DNA from: Roseateles_B sp051857535
Lineage (GTDB): Bacteria; Pseudomonadota; Gammaproteobacteria; Burkholderiales; Burkholderiaceae_C
Length of the DNA: 64,000 nucleotides
Direction: 5' to 3'
NCBI RefSeq assembly: GCF_051857535.1
Contig: NZ_JBPZGY010000006.1
Location: 62,001 to 126,000, forward strand
This document shows positions 25,275-36,260 of the stretch, piece after piece (within the stretch, counting starts at the first letter, position 1; every line of letters starts with the position of its first letter). Both the position numbers and the translations under genes were made by a program. The notes beneath the pieces were generated by a model. It was not told the origin of the DNA, made no database searches, and saw nothing but the letters and a program-made list of their open reading frames with translations.

Positions 25275-26432
25275 ATGAATCCGTCTGCCATCCCCTCTTT
25301 GCTGCCGCCGGCCGCCCGGCCCGGTGACCTGCTGACCGCCGTGGATACCCCGGCCCTGCTGCTGGACCTGGACGCCTTCGAGCGCAATGTGCGGCAGATG
25401 CAGGCCGCAGCGGACTCCGCCGGGCTGGCCCTGCGGCCGCATGCCAAGGCGCACAAGTGCGTGGCCATCGCCCAGGCGCAGATGCGCGCGGGGGCCGTGG
25501 GCATCTGCTGCCAGAAGGTCAGCGAGGCCATCCCCTTCGTGGCCGCCGGCATCCCGGACATTCTCATCAGCAACGAGGTCGTCGGCGAGGCCAAGGCGCG
25601 CCTGCTGGCCGCCCTGGCCGGCCGCGCGCGGATGAGCGTCTGTGTGGACCACGAGCAGTCGATCGAGCAACTGGCCCAGGCCTGCGAGCAGGCCGGCAGC
25701 CTGCTGGATCTGCTGGTGGAGATCAATATCGGGCAGGACCGCTGCGGCGTGGCCGACGCGCCGGCCGTGCTGCGGCTGATCGAGGTGATGGACCAGTACG
25801 CCGGCCAGCTGCGCTTCAAGGGGCTGCAGGCCTATCAGGGCGGCCTGCAGCACGTGCGCGGCGCGGAGGCCCGGCGGGATGCGGTGCTGCGCGCCACCGA
25901 CCGTGCGCGCAGCGTGCTGCAGGGCCTCCAGGACGAAGGCGTGGACTGCGAGACCGTGACCGGCGGTGGCACCGGCAGCGCTGCCTTCGACCTTGGGCTG
26001 GGGCTCTACACCGAGCTGCAGCCGGGCTCCTATGTCTTCATGGATGCGGACTACGGCCGTAACGAGGTGGCCGATGCCAGCCTACGCTTCGAGCACGCCC
26101 TGCTGCTGGCCAGCACCGTGATGAGCGAGGGCTGCGGCGACCGGGCGGTACTGGATGCGGGGCTCAAGTCCCTGTCCGCCGAATCGGGCATGCCCTGGGT
26201 CTGGGAGGGCGGTGCGGCGAGCAGCCGCTGGGACTATGTCTCGGCCAATGACGAGCACGGCATCCTGCAGTGCCGAGAGCCCGGCGGCGCCAAGCCGCGG
26301 CTGGGCGAGCAGGTTCTGCTGGTGCCGGGGCACTGCGACCCCACGCTGAACCTGCACGATGCGCTGGTCGCGCACCGCGCCGGCCGTGTCGAGGCCGTCT
26401 GGGCCATTGAGGCCCGCGGGCTCAGCCGCTGA
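25275..26432 (+). CDS. D-threonine aldolase-type PLP enzyme (DSD1 family)
   Basis: Fold-III PLP enzyme of 385 residues of the D-threonine aldolase / D-serine dehydratase-like family. The Schiff-base lysine is K58 in LRPHAKAHK, the phosphate loop is GGGTGSAAFD, and the metal-binding HCD motif lies in VPGHCDPTLNLHD. It could be a D-threonine aldolase or a 3-hydroxyaspartate aldolase; sequence alone does not separate them. The ATG at 25275 starts at the family N-terminus. Its end overlaps the convergent thiDE gene by 11 bases. Confidence 0.85.
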   Translation: MNPSAIPSLLPPAARPGDLLTAVDTPALLLDLDAFERNVRQMQAAADSAGLALRPHAKAHKCVAIAQAQMRAGAVGICCQKVSEAIPFVAAGIPDILISNEVVGEAKARLLAALAGRARMSVCVDHEQSIEQLAQACEQAGSLLDLLVEINIGQDRCGVADAPAVLRLIEVMDQYAGQLRFKGLQAYQGGLQHVRGAEARRDAVLRATDRARSVLQGLQDEGVDCETVTGGGTGSAAFDLGLGLYTELQPGSYVFMDADYGRNEVADASLRFEHALLLASTVMSEGCGDRAVLDAGLKSLSAESGMPWVWEGGAASSRWDYVSANDEHGILQCREPGGAKPRLGEQVLLVPGHCDPTLNLHDALVAHRAGRVEAVWAIEARGLSR

Positions 26433-28125
26433 CGACACAGCCCCGGAGGCCGGCCTGCCACGCCGCCTGGTAGTCCGGCAGTCGTTGCGGGTCCAGTCCT
26501 CGCACCAGGCACACGGAGGCTGCGCCCGCACGGGATACCGCTTCTGCCTGCTCGGGATCCAGCACACCGCCTATGGCCACCACAGGCCCGCCTGCCATGC
26601 GCACCCACCAGGCCAACTGGCTCAGGCCCTGCGCCAGCCAGGGCATGTGTTTGGTGGTGGTCGGCCAGACCGGGCCGCAGGCGATGTAGGCGGGCGCCAG
26701 GCCGCGGGCGCGGGCCAGCTCCCACAGGCTGTGGCTGGAGAGGCCCAGCGCGACGCCGCTATCCAGGATGCGTCGGCGCTGTGCGCCATCCAGGCGAGCC
26801 CAGTCCTCCTGGCCCAGATGTATGCCGCCAGCGTCCAGCTCCAGGGCCAACTGCCAGTGGTCGTTGACCCAGAAGCGCGTGCCGGGGTGGCCACGCATGC
26901 ACTGCACGGCCTTGGCGATGCGCTGGCGCAGGGTGTCGCTGTCCTGGGCGGGGCCTGTCTTGCTGCGCAGCTGCAGGTGGGGAAGCCCGGCGCCTGCCAC
27001 GGCGGCCAGCCGCTCCTCGTCGTCAACGATGCCGTAGAGCCCCCGCTGGAATTCCGGGCGGCAGGCCCTGCCAGCCAGCACGTCCTGCCAGCGTGACAGG
27101 GTGGCGGGGTCAGGTCGGGTCTCGTCGCCGAAGCCCATCACGGGCAGCGCCTCGGGCGTGTGAATGAAGTCGGGCGAGGGGCGCAGGGGGCCGGCGCCTG
27201 CGCCCGCGGCGTAGCCCTGGCGCAGGCCATGCCAGCTGCACATCTTGGCCAGCACCAGGGCGTCTGCCATGGGAAAGCCGCGTGCCAGAGCGGCAGCCGC
27301 GGCGCTGGCGAAGGTGCAGCCGCTGCCATGGTGGTGCAGGGGCGTCTGCTGCAGGCGGGGCAGGGCCAGCCAGCCGCGCAGGGCGGGGCCGGCGTGGTCG
27401 GCGAGGTCCAGCCAGTCCAGGGCCAGATCCTGCGCCCCGGGCACCGGCAGGGCGTCGTCGCCGCCGGTGATGCACACGCCGGCCTGCGGCGCCAGGTGCT
27501 GACGCAGGGCCGCGGCCAGGGCGGGCACGTCCATGCCTGCGCGCGCCTCGTCGCCGGGCAGGTGCTCAAGCAGACGCAGGGCCTCGCGGCGATTGGGGGT
27601 GAGCAGCGTGGCCGCGGGCAGCAGGCGCTCGCGAATGGCCTGCAGCAGGGGCTCATTGCAGAAGGCCGCGCCACCGGCGCTGGCGCCCAGCACCGGGTCC
27701 ACGACCAGGTCCACGCGGGCGCCGCCAGCGCGCAGCTGCGCCAGCACCTCCAGCAGGGCCTCGATGGCCTCGACACTGCCCAGCAGGCCGGCTTTGATCA
27801 CCCGTGGGGTCAGGTCTTGCCTCAACGCGGCGAGCTGTTCACGGATCTGGGCGGCGGGCAGCGCCTGCACCGCCTGCACGCCCAGGGAGTTCTGCGCGGT
27901 GACAGCGGCCAGCACCGGGCACAAGTGCACGCCCAGCGCCGCGGCGGCGCGGGCATCGGCGCTGAGGCCGGCTGCGCCACCGCTGTCGTGGCCGGCCAGG
28001 CTCCAGATGACGGGCGGCACGGCGGCCTCGGGCCAGTTCGGCAGGCGTTCCAGCGCCGGGTCCGTGTCCTCGTGCCAGGGCGAAGGCAGGCAGGGGTGGG
28101 GCAGGGCGCGCGGCATGGTCCTCAT
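26422..28125 (-). CDS. thiDE: ThiD-ThiE fusion: HMP(-P) kinase / thiamin-phosphate synthase
   Basis: Bifunctional thiamin enzyme of 567 residues. The N-terminal ~280 residues are HMP/HMP-P kinase (VIWSLAGHDSGGAAGLSAD, VDPVLGASAG, LTPNRREA, HHHGSGCTFASA). The C-terminal ~240 are thiamin-phosphate synthase (GLYGIVDDEE, LPHLQLRSK, FWVNDHWQLAL, GIHLGQED, LGLSSHS, YIACGPVWPTTTK, VVAIGGV). It makes HMP-PP and joins it to thiazole phosphate. The ATG overlaps the thiG stop (ATGA). Last gene of the riboswitch-controlled operon. Confidence 0.93.
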   Translation of the reverse strand: MRTMPRALPHPCLPSPWHEDTDPALERLPNWPEAAVPPVIWSLAGHDSGGAAGLSADARAAAALGVHLCPVLAAVTAQNSLGVQAVQALPAAQIREQLAALRQDLTPRVIKAGLLGSVEAIEALLEVLAQLRAGGARVDLVVDPVLGASAGGAAFCNEPLLQAIRERLLPAATLLTPNRREALRLLEHLPGDEARAGMDVPALAAALRQHLAPQAGVCITGGDDALPVPGAQDLALDWLDLADHAGPALRGWLALPRLQQTPLHHHGSGCTFASAAAAALARGFPMADALVLAKMCSWHGLRQGYAAGAGAGPLRPSPDFIHTPEALPVMGFGDETRPDPATLSRWQDVLAGRACRPEFQRGLYGIVDDEERLAAVAGAGLPHLQLRSKTGPAQDSDTLRQRIAKAVQCMRGHPGTRFWVNDHWQLALELDAGGIHLGQEDWARLDGAQRRRILDSGVALGLSSHSLWELARARGLAPAYIACGPVWPTTTKHMPWLAQGLSQLAWWVRMAGGPVVAIGGVLDPEQAEAVSRAGAASVCLVRGLDPQRLPDYQAAWQAGLRGCVVSG

Positions 28126-28916
28126 CCCAGCAGGAAGGCGTGATCGCCCACCGGCGTGCTGGCCACGGCGAAGTCCTGCGGCGCCATCAGTCCGGCCCGC
28201 CAGGCCTCGCGCCCTGCGATGACGGCATCACGGAAGGCCGCGGCCATGCGCACCGGGTCGCGGGACTGGGCCACGGCCGAGTTCAGGAGCACGGCATCGA
28301 AACCCAGCTCCAGGGCCTCAGCCGCATGCGAGGGCGCACCCAGGCCGGCGTCGACGATGAGCACCGCCTCCGGCAGGCGCTCGCGCAGGGTGCGCAGGCC
28401 GTGCCGGTGCAGCAGGCCCTGGCCCGAGCCAATGGGCGCGCCCCAGGGCATGAGTACCTCGCAGCCGGCGTCCAGCAGGCGGCGGCACAGCACCAGGTCC
28501 TCGGTGCAGTAGGGGAAGACGGTGAAACCCTGGCGCACCAGCTGCTCGGCGGCGTTGAGCAGCTCGAAGGGGTCGGGCTGCAGGGTGTGCTCGTCGCCGG
28601 TCACCTCCAGCTTGATCCAGGTGGTGCCGTAGACCTCGCGGGCCATCTGGGCCAGCGTGACTGCCTCGCGCGCGCTGCGGCAGCCGGCGGTGTTGGGCAG
28701 CAGGTGGCCGCCCTGGGCCTGGATGGCCTGCAGGGCCAGGGCCACCGCGCCGTTGTCGCCCGCGCCCTGAAGGCTGCGCTTGAGCCCGACGGTGAGCACC
28801 TGGCTCTGCGAGGCGCGGATGGCCTCGCCCAGGACCTGCGGGCTGGGGTAGCCCGCGGAGCCGATGAAGAAGCGGCTGCGCAAGGCGCGGCCATCGATGT
28901 GGAGAAGATCGTCCAT
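28122..28916 (-). CDS. thiG: Thiazole synthase
   Basis: Cytoplasmic enzyme that builds thiazole phosphate from deoxyxylulose phosphate, ThiS thiocarboxylate and dehydroglycine. 264 residues; TIM-barrel hallmarks include RFFIGSAGYPSP, LLPNTAGCRSAREAV, TWIKLEVTGDE (catalytic Lys), VFPYCTEDL, CEVLMPWGAPIGSGQGL and VDAGLGAPSHAAEALELGFDAVLLNSAVA. The ATG at 28916 starts 10 bases after the thiS stop. Confidence 0.95.
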   Translation of the reverse strand: MDDLLHIDGRALRSRFFIGSAGYPSPQVLGEAIRASQSQVLTVGLKRSLQGAGDNGAVALALQAIQAQGGHLLPNTAGCRSAREAVTLAQMAREVYGTTWIKLEVTGDEHTLQPDPFELLNAAEQLVRQGFTVFPYCTEDLVLCRRLLDAGCEVLMPWGAPIGSGQGLLHRHGLRTLRERLPEAVLIVDAGLGAPSHAAEALELGFDAVLLNSAVAQSRDPVRMAAAFRDAVIAGREAWRAGLMAPQDFAVASTPVGDHAFLLG

Positions 28917-28926
28917 GGGAATGTCC

Positions 28927-29172
28927 TCAACCGCCCACGATGGGGCGGAACAGCAGGATCTGGTCGCCCGCCTCCAGGGCGTGCACGGCACGCGCCTCGC
29001 GCGGGATGTGCTGGCCGTTGACGGCGGTGGCCACGGCCTCGGGGGCCTGGCCCAGCAGGCTCAGGAGCTGGGCCAGGCTGCAGCCCTCGGGGATGTCCAT
29101 GGCCTGGCCATCCAGGTGCACCCGCAGGCTGCTGGGCACGGTGGTGGCGTAGTGATTGATGCGTGGGCTCAT
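28927..29172 (-). CDS. thiS: Sulfur carrier protein ThiS
   Basis: Ubiquitin-fold sulfur carrier for thiazole synthesis. The 81-residue product ends in the essential Gly-Gly (LLFRPIVGG) and has the family core MDIPEGCSLAQLL, TAVNGQHIPRE and LEAGDQILLF. It is ~15 residues longer at the N-terminus than usual (about 66). The ATG overlaps the thiO stop, supporting this start; an in-frame ATG at 29184 is also possible. Confidence 0.93.
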   Translation of the reverse strand: MSPRINHYATTVPSSLRVHLDGQAMDIPEGCSLAQLLSLLGQAPEAVATAVNGQHIPREARAVHALEAGDQILLFRPIVGG

Positions 29173-30257
29173 GACGGGGTGCATGGCGATGGTGGCAGCG
29201 CGCCCAGGCCGCTGTCCTTGAGCAACTGCTCGACCAGGGCCGGCGCCAGCAGCCAGCCGTGGCGGTACAGGCCGTTGAGGCGCAGCAGGCCGGGCTCGTG
29301 CTGCAGTCTGGGCAGGTGGTCGGGAAAGGCGGGGCGCAGATTGCGGTCCAGCCGTGCGATGCGGGCCTCGGCCAAATGGGGCATCACGCTGTGGGCGGCG
29401 GCCATCAGCTCGACGGCGCTTTGCAGGCTCACCGGGCTGCGGTCCTCGCTCTCGACCTCGCTGGCGCCGATCAGCAGCTGCTCTGCCGTGCGAGGCACGA
29501 GGTAGACGCGATGGCGCGGATGCAGCAGGCGCACCGGCCGCGTCAGGCCATGGCCAGCGGCGTCGAGGGCGATGACCTCGCCGCGCAGACCGCGCAGGTC
29601 CGGCAGCTGCGGTTTGGCCCCCAGGCCGCGGCAGTCCAGGACCCAGTCGGCGTCGATGCGGCGGCCGTCGTCCAGCAGCAGCCAGCCGGCCTCGCAGCGG
29701 GCCACGGGCTGCGACCAGTGCCAGGCGCAGTCCGGCGCATCGGCATGCAGGGCGGCCATGGCGTCCAGCGGATGGACCAGGCCTTCGCCCGGCAGCAGCC
29801 AGGCCAGCAGGCCAGGGCTGCGGCGCAGGGCCGGCTCCAGCGCGGCCAGGGCTTGCGGGTCCAGGGCTTGGGGCTGCGGGAATGCCTCCAGGCCCGGCTG
29901 CCGCAGGCGGTCCAGCACGCGCTGGGCAGCCCCGGCGTCGCTGCGCTGGGCCAGCAGCAGACTGCCGCGCAGCTGCAGACCCATCGGCTGGCGCAGGCTC
30001 AAGCGGCTGGCGATGGCCGGCCACAGGGCCAGCGATCGCCAGCCTGCTGCGGCAATGGCGGTCTCGGCCTTCTCCAGTTCGGCCAGGGGGCTCAGCATGC
30101 CCGCGGCCGTGAAGGCCGCGGCGCCCTGGCCATCGAACTGGGGCTCGGGGCCAGGTCTTGCGTCGAAGACCTGCACACGGTGGCCGGCCCGGGACAGGGC
30201 CCAGGCGAAGAGGCGTCCGGCCAGGCCGGCGCCCGCGATGGCGATGGTGGCGCTCAT
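29169..30257 (-). CDS. thiO: Glycine oxidase ThiO (FAD-dependent)
   Basis: FAD-dependent amine oxidase of 362 residues that oxidises glycine to the imine needed by ThiG. The dinucleotide fold is at the N-terminus (IAIAGAGLAGRLFAWALSRAGHRVQVFDARP). Later segments WVLDCRGLGAK and RVYLVPRTAEQLLIGASEVES and the C-terminal GLYRHGWLLAPALVEQLL are DAO-family features. ThiO in place of ThiH implies an oxygen-dependent route, fitting an aerobe. It lies 18 bases after thiC and overlaps thiS. Confidence 0.92.
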   Translation of the reverse strand: MSATIAIAGAGLAGRLFAWALSRAGHRVQVFDARPGPEPQFDGQGAAAFTAAGMLSPLAELEKAETAIAAAGWRSLALWPAIASRLSLRQPMGLQLRGSLLLAQRSDAGAAQRVLDRLRQPGLEAFPQPQALDPQALAALEPALRRSPGLLAWLLPGEGLVHPLDAMAALHADAPDCAWHWSQPVARCEAGWLLLDDGRRIDADWVLDCRGLGAKPQLPDLRGLRGEVIALDAAGHGLTRPVRLLHPRHRVYLVPRTAEQLLIGASEVESEDRSPVSLQSAVELMAAAHSVMPHLAEARIARLDRNLRPAFPDHLPRLQHEPGLLRLNGLYRHGWLLAPALVEQLLKDSGLGALPPSPCTPS

Positions 30258-30275
30258 GCGTCCTCCCCGGTGGCC

Positions 30276-32165
<1,890 letters not shown>

Positions 32166-32335
32166 GCGCGGTCTCCAGTTGAGGTCCGGAGGCCGAGCAG
32201 GACGGGTCGGGGCGCGAGGGCGCCAGCGGGGCATTCAGGGGATGGGGCCATGGACGCCGCGGTACGCCATCACAGGTGGATGGCGGCCCTGGTTCCAGGG
32301 CCCGCAGCCCCGGCAGGATGCACGGGCTGGCAGGC

Positions 32336-32446
32336 TCTTCTTACGCCGGTACGAACCGGATCAAGTTCAGCGGGTCCATGGCTTCCACCACGTCTCAGCC
32401 CGACGCCAAAGCCATCGCCTTGGCGCATCAGGGCTCCCCGGAGCAA
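32336..32446 (-). promoter_or_regulatory. TPP riboswitch (THI element)
   Basis: Read on the - strand the leader begins GGGGAGCCCTGATG and contains the pyrimidine-sensor core CTGAGA, then ACCCGCTGAACTTGATC and CGGTTCGTACCGGCG, the conserved THI-box sequence and pairing. It lies about 170 bases upstream of thiC. It should switch the thi operon off when thiamin pyrophosphate is plentiful. Confidence 0.95.
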
Positions 32447-32452
32447 GCCGCG

Positions 32453-32458
32453 AGTATA
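32453..32458 (-). promoter_or_regulatory. -10 box of thi operon promoter
   Basis: TATACT on the - strand, seven bases before the riboswitch 5' end, is a good sigma-70 -10 element. The -35 is weak, which is common in GC-rich betaproteobacteria. The rest of the spacer up to the TonB-like gene at 32655 shows nothing I can identify. Confidence 0.45.
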
Positions 32459-32654
32459 GAAGCAAGCGTGCGATCTGCACGCCGGCTCGGTGGAATCCCC
32501 CAGTGCCGCTTGCAGACCGGTGGGGGACACTTGTTACCGAAAGTCATAGGCGCAAGAGACCGCCTGCTTTTTGAATCAGAACAGCGGACGCACCCGCAGA
32601 GGTGCCGCCGTTCGTGGGATGGCACCACGCCGTGCCAGGGGTCTTAGGGTTGCA

Positions 32655-33386
32655 ATGAGCATGTCCACCAAGCTGTATTCCGCCACCGCGTTGGCGCTGG
32701 CCTGCCAGTTGCTGTTCTGCGTTCCGGCGTCGGGCCAGACAGCCGAGCCGGCCGGCAAGGCCGGATCCGCGTCAGGCATCAGCGATTCCGACCGCGCCAA
32801 GCGGGACGCCGACAAGGTCCTGCAATGGATCAAGTTCCACGCCACGCATTCCGCCAAGCCCGAGGCGCCGGCCCCTGCGCCCAAGCCGGCCCAGGCCGCC
32901 AAGGCCCCGGCACCCAAACCCGGGAATGCGCCTGCACCTGCCACCGCACAGGCGGCACAGGCGGCCGCTTCCGTGCCTGCGCCCGCCGCCAGCCAGGAGC
33001 AGCAACTCGCCGCGAGCCGCGAGCCTGAAAGCCCCGCACCCAAGCCTGAGCTGGTCGCTGCCGCTCCGGCCACGCCGCCCGCACCGCCCGCCACCGAGCC
33101 CGCCCGCCCTGCGCCCCAGCCCGAGCCGGAAGAGGAGGTGGCCCTGCGCCTGATCCAGAAGGTCGATCCCGACATCCCCCGCCAACTGGCCAACAACATC
33201 CGCAATGGCTCGGTGATGGTGCGCTTCATGGTCAAGCCTGATGGCTCGACCACCAAGGTCGAGGCCCTGGGCTCCGCCAACAAGCGCCTGGCCTCCAGCG
33301 CCATCGCAGCTGTTCAGCAGTGGAAGTTCGCGCCCATCCCCAAGCCGCGCGAGGCCACGGTCGAGATCGGTTTCAAGCTGGACTGA
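32655..33386 (+). CDS. TonB C-terminal domain protein
   Basis: Exported protein of 243 residues. The N-terminus is a signal peptide (MSMSTKLYSATALALACQLLFCVPASGQ) rather than the usual TonB membrane anchor; then a Pro/Ala/Lys-rich linker (~75-170) and a TonB C-terminal domain (VDPDIPRQLANNIRNGSVMVRFMVKPDGSTTKVEAL ... AIAAVQQWKFAPIPK). If the signal is cleaved it is a free periplasmic protein; if not, the segment anchors it. No exbB/exbD genes are adjacent. Its 3' end converges with the LysR gene. Confidence 0.82.
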   Translation: MSMSTKLYSATALALACQLLFCVPASGQTAEPAGKAGSASGISDSDRAKRDADKVLQWIKFHATHSAKPEAPAPAPKPAQAAKAPAPKPGNAPAPATAQAAQAAASVPAPAASQEQQLAASREPESPAPKPELVAAAPATPPAPPATEPARPAPQPEPEEEVALRLIQKVDPDIPRQLANNIRNGSVMVRFMVKPDGSTTKVEALGSANKRLASSAIAAVQQWKFAPIPKPREATVEIGFKLD

Positions 33387-33404
33387 GTCGGCTCGCCCCG
33401 CAGC

Positions 33405-34331
33405 TCAAGCCGCCGCGGCCGAGGGGCAGCGGCTGAGCACATCCCCCATGGCGTCGAGAAAGGCTCTCGTGCGCAGCGGCATCAGCCGTCGCTCCGGGAA
33501 GACCGCCCAGCAGGGCACGGGCGGCAGCTCCCAGTCGGGCAGCACGCGCACCAGCTCGCCGCGGTCCACAAAGGGCTGCGCGAAGTGCGCTCCCACTGCG
33601 GTGATGCCCACGTCGGCGCAGGCCATGCGTAGCAGCATGTCGGGCGCGTTCACCAGGGTCTTGAGCTGTGGCAGTCCCTCCCAGTGCTCCCAGTCCGCGC
33701 CCTTGGCGCGGCGCAGCTTCCAAGGCTGGGCGTCGCCGTGGCGGCTCAGGATCATCAGCCCATGCATGCTGCTCAGGGCCTCGGGCAGTTGCGGCTCGCC
33801 ATGCAGCGCGAGGTAGGCGGGTGAGGCATAGAGCCCGGTGCCGATGAGGGCCAGGCGTCTCGCGGCCAACTGGGAATCGTCCGGCAGCGCACCCATGCGG
33901 ATGGCGAGGTCGAAGCCCTCGGCGATCAGGTCCACGCGGCGCGGGGAGAGGTCCAGTTCTAGCTGCACCTCTGGGTTGTCGCGCACGAAGCGGGACAGCA
34001 TGTCCGGCAGCGCCTGCTGGGCGAAATCCCCGGGCATGGACACCTTGAGCCGGCCGCGCGGCCGCTGCTGGCGGTGCAGGGCCAGGGCCAGCGCGCCGTC
34101 GACCTCGGACGCCACCACGCGCGCATGCTCCAGCACGCCCTGGCCGAAGTCGGTGAGGGCCAGGCGCCGGGTGGAGCGCTGCAGCAGCTTTTCCCCCAGG
34201 CGATTCTCCAGCGCGGCAATGCGGCGCGAGACCGTGGACTTGGGCAGGTGCAGGCGCTCGGCAGCCCGGCTGAAGCTGCCCGCCTCCATCACGCGGGCGA
34301 AGAGCAGCAGGTCATCGGCTTCCAGGCTCAT
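33405..34331 (-). CDS. LysR-family transcriptional regulator
   Basis: 308-residue regulator with an N-terminal helix-turn-helix (LLLFARVMEAGSFSRAAERLHLPKSTVSRRIAALENRLGEKLLQRSTRRLALT) and a periplasmic-binding-type effector domain. It is of the CrgA/AaeR-like clade by appearance. Divergent from azoR with a 22-bp palindrome directly in front of its start codon, so it probably controls azoR and itself. Confidence 0.92.
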   Translation of the reverse strand: MSLEADDLLLFARVMEAGSFSRAAERLHLPKSTVSRRIAALENRLGEKLLQRSTRRLALTDFGQGVLEHARVVASEVDGALALALHRQQRPRGRLKVSMPGDFAQQALPDMLSRFVRDNPEVQLELDLSPRRVDLIAEGFDLAIRMGALPDDSQLAARRLALIGTGLYASPAYLALHGEPQLPEALSSMHGLMILSRHGDAQPWKLRRAKGADWEHWEGLPQLKTLVNAPDMLLRMACADVGITAVGAHFAQPFVDRGELVRVLPDWELPPVPCWAVFPERRLMPLRTRAFLDAMGDVLSRCPSAAAA

Positions 34332-34335
34332 GGCT

Positions 34336-34357
34336 ATTGTTCCTTTGGTGGAACAAT
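34336..34357. promoter_or_regulatory. LysR operator palindrome
   Basis: Perfect dyad ATTGTTCC-TTTGGT-GGAACAAT, four bases upstream of the LysR start codon and about 95 bases before azoR. It fits the T-N11-A class of LysR sites. Binding here would block LysR expression and could activate azoR. Confidence 0.7.
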
Positions 34358-34452
34358 CTTATCCATTTGAAGGGCTTCTGGTGCTGGCTTGTAGTTAATA
34401 AAGTTCAGCCATGCCATCAACACGCCGCGCCGCGGCGATCAAGGAGCCCGGT

Positions 34453-35085
34453 ATGAACATCCTGCAAATCAACAGCAGCGCCCGCCGCCTGGAAGCCAAC
34501 GGCCAGGGTTCGCACTCCACCCGCCTGGCCAATGAGCTGGTCGCGGCCCTGCGTGAACGCCAGCCGGCCGCGCATCTGAGCGTGCTGGACCTGGGCCAGC
34601 AGACCCTGCCTGCGCTGGATGAACCCACCCTGCAGGCCCTGTTCACCCCGGCCGAGCAGCGCAGCGAGGCCCAGGCCGCCCGCGTGGCCCAGGACATGGC
34701 CCTGATCGAACAAGTCAAGGCTCAGGACGTGCTGGTGCTGGCTGTGCCCATGATCAACTTCGGCATTCCCACCCAGCTGAAGCACTGGATCGATGCCGTT
34801 GCCAAGGCCGGCGTGACCTTCCGCTACACCGCCAACGGCCCGGAAGGCCTGCTGCCGGGCAAGACGGTCTACATCGTGCTCACCCGCGGCGGCATCTACC
34901 GCGACCAGCCCAGCGACACCATGGTCCCCTACCTGAAGACCGTGCTGGGTTTCCTGGGCATGACGGACCTGCACTTCATCTATGCAGAAGGCCTGGCCAT
35001 GGGCCCGGACGCCGAGGCCCGCGGCCTGGCCGCCGCCCGTGAGCAGATCGCCGCCCTGTTCCAAGCCGAGGCGCAGCCTGCCTGA
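34453..35085 (+). CDS. azoR: FMN-dependent NADH-azoreductase / quinone reductase
   Basis: Flavodoxin-fold oxidoreductase of 210 residues that reduces quinones and azo compounds with NADH. Family features: NILQINSSARR at the start (FMN phosphate loop), VPMINFGIPTQLKHWIDAVAKAGVTFRYTANGPEGLL and VLTRGGIY. The ATG at 34453 has AAGGAG ten bases upstream; an earlier ATG at 34411 lacks this. Likely induced through the divergent LysR regulator by quinones or similar electrophiles. Confidence 0.92.
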   Translation: MNILQINSSARRLEANGQGSHSTRLANELVAALRERQPAAHLSVLDLGQQTLPALDEPTLQALFTPAEQRSEAQAARVAQDMALIEQVKAQDVLVLAVPMINFGIPTQLKHWIDAVAKAGVTFRYTANGPEGLLPGKTVYIVLTRGGIYRDQPSDTMVPYLKTVLGFLGMTDLHFIYAEGLAMGPDAEARGLAAAREQIAALFQAEAQPA

Positions 35086-35245
35086 GGGTAAGTCCCGGCC
35101 TGCACGGGCGTGCCGCCGGGAGGGGCCGTGTCACCATCCTGCGCCCTGACGTGTACCAGTCCTCGCGGGGCTGCCCCTTCGGCGCAGCCCGCCCGTGCCT
35201 CTGGCCGTGCGCGAAGCCGGCAGGCGTACTGAAAGGAGATTCCTC

Positions 35246-36112
35246 ATGCAAACCCAGCCACAGACCCTGACCCAGCCGCGCCCGGTGGAACGCCTGGTCG
35301 CCGGACAGCCCACCAGCGATGGCGCGGGCGTCAAGCTGACCCGGGTGCTGACCCACACGCTGCAGCAGCGCCTGGATCCCTTCCTGATGCTGGACGCCTT
35401 CGGTTCGGACCAGGCCGAAGACTACATCGCCGGCTTCCCCGACCACCCCCACCGCGGCTTCGAGACCATCACCTACATGCTGGAAGGCCGCATGCGGCAT
35501 CGTGATTCCGCCGGTCATGAAGGCCTGCTGCAGAGCGGGGGTGTGCAGTGGATGACGGCCGGGCGCGGCGTGATCCATTCCGAGCTGCCGGAGCAGGAGC
35601 AAGGGCGGATGGAGGGTTTCCAGCTCTGGCTCAACCTGCCCGGCCGGAACAAGCTCTGCGAGCCCTGGTATCGAGACATCCCGAGCAGCGAGATTCCGCA
35701 GTGGGAGGGCGAGGGCGTGGTGGTGCGCGTCATCGCCGGCGAGCACCGCGGCGTGGCGGGTGCGGTCCGGCGCGAGCACACTGAGCCGGTCTACCTGGAC
35801 GTGCACCTGCCGCCTGGGACCCGCTTCGAGCAGGCCCTGCCGGACAGCCACAATGCCTTCGTCTATGTCTACCGTGGTGCCGCGCGCTTCGACAGCGGCT
35901 GCACCGTGCCACAGCAGCGCATGGCCATCCTGGCCAACACGCCAGGCAGTGATGGCGTGCGCCTGCAGGCAGGCGAGGAGGGGGCCCGCTTGCTGCTGAT
36001 CGCTGGCCGGCCGCTGGGCGAGCCCATCGCCCAATACGGCCCCTTCGTGATGAACACGCAGGCCGAGCTGATGCAGGCGGTGCGTGACTTCCAGAGCGGC
36101 CGCCTGGCCTGA
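35246..36112 (+). CDS. Pirin family protein
   Basis: Bicupin of 288 residues. The N-terminal cupin holds the pirin iron/quercetinase motif FPDHPHRGFETITYMLEGRMRHRDS and GGVQWMTAGRGVIHSE; the C-terminal region has GEPIAQYGPFVMNT. The ATG at 35246 follows AAAGGAGAT. Pirins next to azoR/LysR pairs are common and are thought to act in redox or quinone stress. It may share the azoR transcript (160-base gap). Confidence 0.92.
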   Translation: MQTQPQTLTQPRPVERLVAGQPTSDGAGVKLTRVLTHTLQQRLDPFLMLDAFGSDQAEDYIAGFPDHPHRGFETITYMLEGRMRHRDSAGHEGLLQSGGVQWMTAGRGVIHSELPEQEQGRMEGFQLWLNLPGRNKLCEPWYRDIPSSEIPQWEGEGVVVRVIAGEHRGVAGAVRREHTEPVYLDVHLPPGTRFEQALPDSHNAFVYVYRGAARFDSGCTVPQQRMAILANTPGSDGVRLQAGEEGARLLLIAGRPLGEPIAQYGPFVMNTQAELMQAVRDFQSGRLA

Positions 36113-36260
36113 GTCGCCACAATCGGCGCTCTCAATGAGGGGCTGGGGGCGGCTCGGGCGTTGATATTGCTCAAGAACTGCGAGGCTTGTGCCGCAAGTC
36201 GTGGCGCGGGAGCAATCTGCACATTGTGCGATCTGCGCCCGTTCGCTCACACTTTGTTGC

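Noticed and set aside
36113..36260. Sigma-54 promoter before the GspE-type ATPase
   Set aside because: A TGGC...GC string exists but the GG-GC spacing is 7 instead of 10.
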